From positions 1 to 6,833 of the forward strand of contig JALHLM010000340.1 in assembly GCA_022844585.1 (NCBI GenBank): a stretch of DNA of 6,833 nucleotides, in the 5' to 3' direction. The notes beneath the pieces are model-generated. The model did no database searches and had not been told where the DNA came from. It saw only the letters and a program-made list of their open reading frames with translations. This DNA is from Pirellulales bacterium (lineage in GTDB: Bacteria > Planctomycetota > Planctomycetia > Pirellulales > JALHLM01). Position 1 is the stretch's first letter. Every line of letters starts with the position of its first letter. Both the position numbers and the translations under genes were made by a program. Of the stretch, positions 1-5,800 are shown one piece after another.

Positions 1-122
1 CACCGTTCCGGCACGGGCAGTGCGTCCAGTACGATGACGCGTGCGTCGCGCTGCAACAATTCGCGCACCACCCAGGCGCCAATGAACCCACAACCGCCGG
101 TGACAAGGACCGTCGTCGCCAT
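1..122 (-). CDS. NAD-dependent epimerase/dehydratase family protein, N-terminal fragment (3' end beyond window)
   Basis: Only the first 40 codons are in the window; the gene runs off the left edge. The fragment starts MATTVLVTGGCGFIGAWVV. It is the first strand, glycine-rich turn and helix of a Rossmann fold, with the GxxGxxG motif at residues 9-15 that marks extended short-chain dehydrogenases (nucleotide-sugar epimerases and dehydratases). Asp33, at the end of the second strand (VIVLDAL), is where these enzymes bind the ribose hydroxyls of NAD(H), suggesting NAD rather than NADP. The start is supported by a GGAG Shine-Dalgarno nine bases upstream, inside the end of the preceding dehydrogenase gene. 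The two genes are separated by one base, so they are almost certainly co-transcribed and probably translationally coupled. Substrate specificity lies in the missing C-terminal part, so it could be a sugar epimerase, a sugar-acid dehydrogenase or a reductase. Confidence 0.85.
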   Translation of the reverse strand, partial: MATTVLVTGGCGFIGAWVVRELLQRDARVIVLDALPVPER

Positions 123-123
123 C

Positions 124-1086
124 TCACGTCACTCCGTTGACGACGTTGGGCAGCCGTTCGCCACGCAGCGCCATCACGGCCAGTCGCGCGGCGGTCTCCC
201 GGAGCGTGCGGACCGCCTTCGGACTGGCGGACGCGATGTGCGACGCGGCGATCACGTTAGGTAGCGACCGCAATGCGCTGTCCAGTGGGATGGGCTCGGG
301 ATCGCAAACGTCGATGGCCGCCGCGGCTAACTGACCGGATTGGAGTGCTTCGACCAGTGACGGCGTGTCGATCAAATCGCCCCGCGCAAGATTGATGACA
401 ATCGTTCCCCGCTTCATCGCGCCGATCGATGTGGCGTTGAGCAACTTCCGAGTTTGCGCCGTGGAAGGACAATGCAGCGTCACAACATTGGATTGAGTCA
501 AGAGGCTTTCCAGTGATGCGGCTTCGCAGCCCGCCGCGTGGATGAAACTGGCCGCTACCATCGGATCGAATACCAGCCGCCGGCACTTGAACGGCTGCAA
601 TCGTGCGACGACCTCGCGTCCGATCCGGCCGAAGCCCACGATTCCCACGGTGAGATCGCGCAGCGTCCGCATCTCCTCGAGCCCGGTGGCCAGGCCCCAT
701 TTGCCATCGCGGATATGGAGCGTGTTGGGCACAACCTGCCGCGTGAGCGCCAAAATGAATGCGAGCGTGTGGTCGGCGACTTCGTCGATGCAGTAGTCCG
801 GCACATTGCAGACCGGAATTCCCTTGCGCTTTGCCGCATCGAGATCGACGTTATCGACGCCGATGCCGTACCGCACAATCGCCTTGGCCCGTTCCATCGC
901 GGCAATTACGTCGGCCTTGAGCGGCGCGAATTGCGTAATCACCGCGTCAGCGTCGCGAACCAGCGGGATTAACGTCTCCGACGTTTTGCATTGGCCCGCT
1001 CGTAGTTCCGCGCCTAAAGTCTGTAGCGCGGCCTCCTCGATGTCGAGCGACGGAAACGTGTAATCCGTGACGGCGACGACGGGCAT
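124..1086 (-). CDS. D-isomer-specific 2-hydroxyacid dehydrogenase (phosphoglycerate dehydrogenase / CtBP-like)
   Basis: This 320-aa protein is a full-length NAD-dependent D-2-hydroxyacid dehydrogenase, a cytoplasmic enzyme interconverting a 2-hydroxy acid and the 2-oxo acid. The substrate-binding region includes the typical YGIGVDNVDL segment (residues 73-82). The cofactor domain has VGIVGFGRIGREV with the GxGxxG motif at 151-156, and Asp174 (LVFDP) as the likely NAD ribose ligand. The family's active-site trio is visible: Arg235 in NLARGDLID, Glu264 in DVCDPEP, and His283 in AASHIAS. Length matches the SerA/GyaR/CtBP group without the C-terminal ACT domain of many biosynthetic SerA proteins, so serine synthesis is less likely than a catabolic role. 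The ATG start has GGAG six bases upstream. It is divergent from a GntR/FCD regulator and followed after one base by an epimerase-like gene, suggesting a regulated catabolic operon. Exact substrate is not deducible. Confidence 0.93.
   Translation of the reverse strand: MPVVAVTDYTFPSLDIEEAALQTLGAELRAGQCKTSETLIPLVRDADAVITQFAPLKADVIAAMERAKAIVRYGIGVDNVDLDAAKRKGIPVCNVPDYCIDEVADHTLAFILALTRQVVPNTLHIRDGKWGLATGLEEMRTLRDLTVGIVGFGRIGREVVARLQPFKCRRLVFDPMVAASFIHAAGCEAASLESLLTQSNVVTLHCPSTAQTRKLLNATSIGAMKRGTIVINLARGDLIDTPSLVEALQSGQLAAAAIDVCDPEPIPLDSALRSLPNVIAASHIASASPKAVRTLRETAARLAVMALRGERLPNVVNGVT
132..135 (-). promoter_or_regulatory. Shine-Dalgarno of the epimerase-like gene, inside the upstream gene
   Basis: GGAG on the minus strand, nine bases before the ATG at 122, lies within the last codons of the dehydrogenase gene. 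It decides the start of the downstream gene and fits coupled translation across the one-base junction. Confidence 0.65.
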
Positions 1087-1092
1087 CGACGA

Positions 1093-1096
1093 CTCC
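1093..1096 (-). promoter_or_regulatory. Shine-Dalgarno of the hydroxyacid dehydrogenase gene
   Basis: GGAG on the minus strand, six bases before the ATG at 1086. It supports this start. No convincing sigma-70 promoter for this gene could be picked out in the 1087-1225 gap, although it must lie there or close by. Confidence 0.6.
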
Positions 1097-1147
1097 GCAG
1101 TGCAAGTTGTGGGATGTGTGCGGCGAACCGCGCCGAGTAACGCAGCA

Positions 1148-1175
1148 TTGACGAGCGATCAGATTGTCAGATAAT
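1148..1175 (+). promoter_or_regulatory. Candidate sigma-70 promoter of the GntR/FCD regulator
   Basis: TTGACG (1148-1153, 5 of 6 to the -35 consensus), a 16-base spacer and GATAAT (1170-1175, 5 of 6 to the -10 consensus) point at the regulator gene. Transcription would begin near 1182, leaving a leader of about 44 bases. The -10 box and half of the spacer lie inside the palindrome at 1161-1177, so a protein bound there would block the promoter. The match is by eye. Confidence 0.55.
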
Positions 1176-1177
1176 CT
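1161..1177. promoter_or_regulatory. Candidate operator for the GntR/FCD regulator
   Basis: AGATTGTCAGATAATCT is a 17-bp near-palindrome: 7 of 8 symmetric base pairs match around a central A. Its core TTGTCAGATAA differs by one base from the TTGTCnGACAA type of site bound by many FadR-family (FCD) GntR proteins. It lies in the gap between the divergent regulator and dehydrogenase genes, on top of the regulator's predicted -10 box and about 75 bases from the dehydrogenase start. The likely role is autorepression plus control of the divergent operon. Seen: the symmetry and position. Known: this family binds such palindromes. Inferred: that this protein binds here. Confidence 0.6.
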
Positions 1178-1225
1178 AACGAGCGCCTGTCCGCTTCGCA
1201 AGTCTTGAAAATGATGTGTTGACTC

Positions 1226-1903
1226 ATGATGAAAGCGCTTCCCCGTACAAAAATCCGCGACCAGGCCGCCGAGCGGATTAAGGAGCACATCGTCGCGCGG
1301 AAGCTGCTTCCCGGCGACCGACTGCCGACGGAGACGGAGCTCGCCGAGACCTTCGGCATCAGCCGGCTCAGCGTGCGCGAAGCGACGAAGGCCCTCGAGT
1401 TCCTAGGGATCGTCCGCGCGAAAACCGGCGTCGGACTCACCGTCGGGCAAATCGAGTTGCCGCGCGTCGCGGAGCATCTCGGTTTTCACCCTGCACTGCA
1501 CTGCGCCGATCCGCAGCAGTTGATCGATAGCCGCGTCATCATCGAGACCGGCGTGCTCTCCCATGTCACGCGGCGCATGGCCGACGACGATTCGATTCGA
1601 AAGAAACTTCAGAAACTGGTCGATCAATTCCGGTCGGCACGCGATTTGAAGACCTGGATCGAACTGGACATTGAATTCCATCGCACGTTGCTGGAATCCA
1701 GCGGGCTGACGCCGCTGGTCGCGTTTGGCGACTTGCTGCGGATCTTCTTTCAACGTTTTCGCGAGAGTGTGAAGAAAGCCGAATGGAAGGTCGGCATCGA
1801 CAGCCATCAGTGCATCGTCGATCACCTCGCCGCGGGAGACGTCGCTCAAGCCGCTGCGGAGCTTCGCACGCACATCGAGAGTCACCGAGAGCGGATTCGC
1901 TAG
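1226..1903 (+). CDS. GntR-family transcriptional regulator, FadR subfamily with FCD ligand domain
   Basis: This 225-aa protein is a cytoplasmic DNA-binding regulator with the usual FadR-subfamily length. Residues 9-73 form the winged helix-turn-helix: the LLPGDRLPTETELAETFGIS segment and the recognition helix SRLSVREATKALEFLGIV are classic GntR signatures. Residues about 95-220 form the all-helical FCD ligand domain. RVIIETGVL (103-111) is its entry helix, and DIEFH (148-152), His194 and His216 match the Asp and three His that often bind a metal and a carboxylate ligand. Ligands are typically sugar acids, hydroxy acids or other small carboxylates, which fits the divergent hydroxyacid dehydrogenase. 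The start may be either of two adjacent ATGs (1226 or 1229); no good Shine-Dalgarno precedes them. A palindrome in its own promoter suggests autoregulation. The ligand cannot be named from sequence alone. Confidence 0.95.
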   Translation: MMKALPRTKIRDQAAERIKEHIVARKLLPGDRLPTETELAETFGISRLSVREATKALEFLGIVRAKTGVGLTVGQIELPRVAEHLGFHPALHCADPQQLIDSRVIIETGVLSHVTRRMADDDSIRKKLQKLVDQFRSARDLKTWIELDIEFHRTLLESSGLTPLVAFGDLLRIFFQRFRESVKKAEWKVGIDSHQCIVDHLAAGDVAQAAAELRTHIESHRERIR

Positions 1904-1924
1904 CTGAGCTTGGCGAGAAGCAAC

Positions 1925-1956
1925 AAAAAACCCGCCGACCCTGACGGGTCGGCGGG
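1925..1956 (-). terminator. Rho-independent terminator of the PEP-CTERM gene
   Basis: A perfect 11-bp GC-rich stem (arms 1931-1941 and 1946-1956) encloses a 4-base loop. On the minus strand the hairpin is followed directly by six T residues (1925-1930), giving a strong intrinsic terminator about 35 bases after the stop of the gene at 1991-2752. On the plus strand the hairpin is followed by TAAAGTG without a T-run, so it would end the convergent regulator transcript only weakly. Confidence 0.9.
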
Positions 1957-1990
1957 TAAAGTGTTCGGCCTTGTCTACGCGCCGTTTTTG

Positions 1991-2752
1991 CTAGGCTCTG
2001 CGGCGGCGCGCCAGCGCGAGTCCGAGCACGCCCACGAGGCCCAGCGCCCAGGTGGCCGGTTCCGGTACGGGCGCGACCACGACGCCGTACATATTCTGGC
2101 CGGCGTTATCGGCTTGGAACAGGCTGAACGTACCGGCCGGGAAATCCTTCTCGTAGACCGAGTAATATTGATTCACGGTATCGTCGGCCCCTTCATCGAA
2201 GGCGATCTCATCCGGCACGCCGGCGTTCTGCGTGCGGTTCAAACCGTTCGCCGTCGCGGACCAGCCTTGATCGAGAATCCACTGCATGTGGGTCGCATCG
2301 AACGTCGGCGGCGTCGTGCCGACGGTGTCGGACAAGCGATTGTCGATCAGCATGTACACCGTGGACGGAGCGGCCACCGTCACATCGAGTTTGTACGAGG
2401 CGTTATCGCGATTGTCATTGCCGGACAGGATGTACTCATTGCCGACGAGGTAACCCGGCAGCGGCAACGTGTTGGCGGGATCGTCGACGTAGCGGTGGTT
2501 GCGATCGACGAACGCCGGGGCCTGATGTCCAAATACGCCGACGGTGTAGTTGGCGCCCACGACCGCGCCCGGAATGGGCTCATTGACGACCGAGACCGGG
2601 AACGTTTGTCCCGTCCACTTGGCGGTGATGGTGTCGGTGGCTTCATTGTCGCCGCCGGTTTCCACGACTCCGACGATGTTTCCGGCCGAAACCGGGGTGG
2701 CGAGCCCGGCGCATAGCGCCAACACGCCGAAGCAAAGCGAGCTTCGAACCAT
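1991..2752 (-). CDS. Secreted PEP-CTERM sorting-domain protein, function unknown
   Basis: This 253-aa exported protein begins with a Sec signal peptide (residues 1-23; hydrophobic core LCFGVLALCAGLA, likely cleavage after VSA). It ends with a PEP-CTERM anchor: VPEP at 229-232, a hydrophobic segment at 235-248 and an RRRR cluster at 249-252. Such tails are recognised by an exosortase, which processes proteins for the cell envelope or exopolysaccharide matrix; no exosortase gene is in the window. The middle (24-228) is acidic, Asn/Asp-rich and probably beta-sandwich. The pattern VYMLIDNR (132-139), then YYSVYEKDF, then an MYGVVV end strand resembles a module I recall from other PEP-CTERM proteins, but I cannot name it. 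The start at 2752 was chosen over an upstream in-frame ATG (2965) because GGAG lies nine bases before it, the signal peptide begins there, and the promoter lies between the two. Confidence 0.9.
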   Translation of the reverse strand: MVRSSLCFGVLALCAGLATPVSAGNIVGVVETGGDNEATDTITAKWTGQTFPVSVVNEPIPGAVVGANYTVGVFGHQAPAFVDRNHRYVDDPANTLPLPGYLVGNEYILSGNDNRDNASYKLDVTVAAPSTVYMLIDNRLSDTVGTTPPTFDATHMQWILDQGWSATANGLNRTQNAGVPDEIAFDEGADDTVNQYYSVYEKDFPAGTFSLFQADNAGQNMYGVVVAPVPEPATWALGLVGVLGLALARRRRA

Positions 2753-2761
2753 TGCAGGTAA

Positions 2762-2765
2762 CTCC
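2762..2765 (-). promoter_or_regulatory. Shine-Dalgarno fixing the PEP-CTERM gene start
   Basis: GGAG on the minus strand, nine bases before the ATG at 2752. It supports that ATG over the in-frame ATG at 2965, which would add 71 residues ahead of a normal signal peptide and overlap the neighbouring gene. Confidence 0.6.
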
Positions 2766-2820
2766 ACAGCAGATAAGAACAAGAGAAGAGCAGCAGAAGC
2801 AGAAACGACTTCAACTCCCG

Positions 2821-2849
2821 ATTGTAAGCAAAATAATAATTGTTTGCAA
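2821..2849 (-). promoter_or_regulatory. Sigma-70-like promoter of the PEP-CTERM gene
   Basis: Read on the minus strand: TTGCAA (2844-2849, 4 of 6 to the -35 consensus), a 17-base spacer, then TACAAT (2821-2826, 5 of 6 to the -10 consensus). It sits in a very AT-rich patch (about 2821-2865) within otherwise GC-rich DNA. Transcription would start near 2814, giving a leader of about 62 bases. The gene therefore seems able to be expressed apart from the large gene upstream. A short inverted pair, GCAAA/TTTGC (2828-2847), overlaps the spacer but is too weak to call an operator. Confidence 0.6.
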
Positions 2850-2894
2850 ATTTTTAATAAGAATTGCCACCCGGGAGCAGGGGATTTGCTTGAG

Positions 2895-5800
2895 CTAGGG
2901 GAGGCGCGCCTTGCGACCCAGTCGGCTTCGTGTCGGGGTGAGCCATTCGTGCGGATCGCCACCATTCAACGCGAACACGGCGTCGGTCGTCTGGCGATGC
3001 TGGCTCGAAACAGGGATTTCCCGCGAAATCTCGATCGAAGACAAATGAATTGAGGACTGAACGGGCGACGGGGATGGACCGCCGGCGCCAAAGTTGTTGC
3101 GGACGGCGTTCAGGTCCACCACATCGACGCGGGCGTCGCCATTCGTGTCGCCGGGAACGCCTTGGCCCGTGGCGCCAAAGAAGTTCCGCACATTGTTGAG
3201 GTCGACGACATTGACGACGCCGTCGCCGTTGGTGTCACCGGGGGTTGGGGAGACGAAGTCCGTCGAGCCAGGGTTGGGTGCGACCTCGACCCAGGATTCG
3301 AACCGGCCGCCGAAGGCGTCCGCGGTGGCGCGGTGCAGGCTCGGTCCGTTGCCTTTCGGCCCATCCGGCCACGGCGCATCGTCGTCGAATTCCACCTGGT
3401 CGACGAGCACGATCGGCGTGAAGTCGGGTTCCGCGGGACTTGGCACGTCAGGCCGAAGCAGTTGCAGCAGTTCGCCGCCGTTGTTGAGGCGGCCGTCGAA
3501 CGGTCCGACGAGCGGGACCGATTCATCGATGTCGTACTTGGTTCGAAATGCAGCGGTGGCCGCGACATCCGACGGGGCGAAACCGACGACCGTCAAGGCA
3601 GCGCCGGCGGGCAAGGCGCCAGCGGGGAAGACATAGTCCACGCCGCCCGCCAACCTCCAGCCGGTGAGGTCGACCGCCGTGTTACCGCGATTGTAAATCT
3701 CGACAAACTCCAGCGCCTCGTCATCGGCCGCAAGCGTGGGATCATACATGATCTCGCTGATCACCAGATCGCCGATCACGGGCCCGGCGTTGGCTTGCCC
3801 CAAGGAATTCGCCGTCATGGGGAACAACAGCCCGGCGGGACTCGGCCAACGCCCCAACGAAACGCCGTTCGGAGTCGCCGGGAACTCCACATGATCGACG
3901 AACTGCGTCGGCCGTCCGTCGTCGCCCGCCAGCAGCCAAACATCTTCGCCGTGCAAGCCATCGAGCGCGAAGCTCAGTCCGATACCGGGCGTGGGGTTGA
4001 AGTCATCCTCGTCGAACACGCGGTAACCGCCTGCCGGTAGTACGGTCCCGTCAGGAATGACGAACTTGGCATAGACAGACTTGGAATCGCTCAGCAGCCA
4101 GCCGCCAACGTCGATCGGCTGATTCGTCGTGTTATAGAGTTCGATCGCGTCAAGCGCGCCGTTCGCTCCCCGTGTGAGAATTTCGTTGACGACCACGTCT
4201 TGTCGCCGCCCATCGCCTGCCGATCCGGGCGTGCCGCCGAACTCGCTGCTCGGGCGCCAGTTCGCTGGATCGCTTAAGTCGCCGAGCGGATTGATCACTT
4301 CCAACGAGCTGCCGTCGCCGTCGGGACGCCCTGGCCAATCTCCCCCGTCGTCGTATTCCAGTGACTGCACGACGCCGTCGAGCGCGTCAAGAATCTCGAG
4401 CGTTTCCCCGCTGTTGCTCAAGGAACCGACGAACGTGCCAGCGATGACCACTCCGTCGCCGTAGCGCGCGGCGAACGCGGTGGGATTCTTGACCAGGACC
4501 GCTCGCGCGCCCGGCGCGAGTTGTGCCGAGGCGTCCGGACCGAAGTTGAACTCCACGCCCGTGAGCTGGACTCCGTACAAGCTCACCGGCAAGTTGCCGG
4601 TGTTCATCAGCTCGACAAACTCGAACTCACCGTCGTCGACCGCCGGCTCTCCCGCGCCTGCCGGATGCGGATGATAGTTCAACTCGACGATTGCCAGAGT
4701 TGGCTGACCGACCACGAACGTGGCCTCGTTCAGCGAGCTCCACTGCCCGTTCGCGAAGGAGCGGGCCTTTACAGCGCCTGTGAATGCGAGTGGAACCGGG
4801 CCGGCATAGACCGTGGCGCTGGCGACATTCACCTGGCCACCGGGCAACCGCGGGTCGGAACCGTCGAGCGTGTAGTAGATCGTCGCGCCGGCGGGGCCAG
4901 TCATGGACAACGGGAAACTTGGCGCCACGACGCCGCCATGTTGGCTGAAACTCGGTGCATCGACCGTTGCGTACAGCCCCGCGCTGCGCAGTTGATTCAG
5001 GAAGTTATTGGTGCGCGCCGGGAAATAGTTGTTGACCAATTGCGTTTGCGTGGCGAGCCATTGGGACCGTGTACGAGGCGATGCGTCGCTGTTATCGCCC
5101 CAGCGCGCGGACTCGCCGACGATGGCGCGATCGACTTCGTTCATCCGGGCCTGGTACATCGCCAACGCGTTGGCGGCCGTCAGCGCACCGCCATTGAACA
5201 GATGCACGCGCGCCCGGTCTCCGAAGAGCACGCGGTACTCCGGATTGGCCAACAGCTTTTGATGGATCTCCGTCGGTCCGCCCGAATCGTTGCGTGCCAG
5301 CACATTCTCGTTCGGCGTTTTGAGCACATGTTCCGCGTCCCAACTGTGAAAGCGCCATTTACCGTCGGCGGCGACGCGATTGTACGAAGCGTACCAATTC
5401 TGGTGCGCCCAATCCGTGTTGCCAACATAGAAGTTCAGCAACATGTAATCGGCGAAGTCGCTGAGATCCAGCTTCGCCGCGAGATTCTGATAATTCTGCT
5501 CGACCGTGAGCGTCTGGCGGGCCAGATTGAGCAACTCTGCGTAATTCGCGGTCGTACCGTTCACCGCCGTCGACGGGCGGTGCTTCATCACGTCGTAATC
5601 GTCTTTGTCGCCGCCCAAGTAGTCGGAGGCGAAGGTCTCATCCGGTCGCTCGTGGGCGATGTACATGCCCCAATAGAGACCATTGATATAAACTTGCACG
5701 GCCCGACCGTGCGGACCATGACCGCCCATGGCGTTTTGCAGGTCCGCGACAAACTGATCCTGAACGTACTTCGCTTCGGCGCGCTGGCTAGAGCTTTGCG

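Noticed and set aside
538..972. Plus-strand open frame of 144 codons opposite the dehydrogenase gene
   Set aside because: It is antisense to a complete dehydrogenase with all catalytic residues; no start signal or recognisable domain.
1211..1222. Tiny open frame ATG ATG TGT TGA just before the regulator start, as a possible leader peptide
   Set aside because: Only three codons, no Shine-Dalgarno and no attenuator-like hairpin around it; most likely chance.
1931..1956. The GC-rich hairpin as a bidirectional terminator
   Set aside because: Only the minus-strand side has the T-run; the plus strand continues TAAAGTG, so strong termination of the regulator gene is not supported.
1910..2716. Plus-strand open frame of 268 codons starting just after the regulator gene
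   Set aside because: It is antisense to the PEP-CTERM gene, runs through the terminator hairpin and gives a low-complexity Arg/Gly/Val/Ile-rich product.
2828..2847. Inverted GCAAA/TTTGC pair in the PEP-CTERM promoter as an operator
   Set aside because: Arms are only five bases in an AT-rich patch where such matches are common, and no regulator is linked to it.
2753..2965. N-terminal extension of the PEP-CTERM protein to the ATG at 2965
   Set aside because: It would place 71 residues ahead of a standard signal peptide, overlap the end of the large gene, and start upstream of the predicted promoter. GGAG before 2752 supports the shorter form.
3162..4040. Plus-strand open frame of 292 codons opposite the large gene
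   Set aside because: It lies entirely antisense to well-supported lamin-tail and dockerin coding sequence. Its product is Arg/Val/Gly-rich with no recognisable fold, as expected for a shadow frame in GC-rich DNA.
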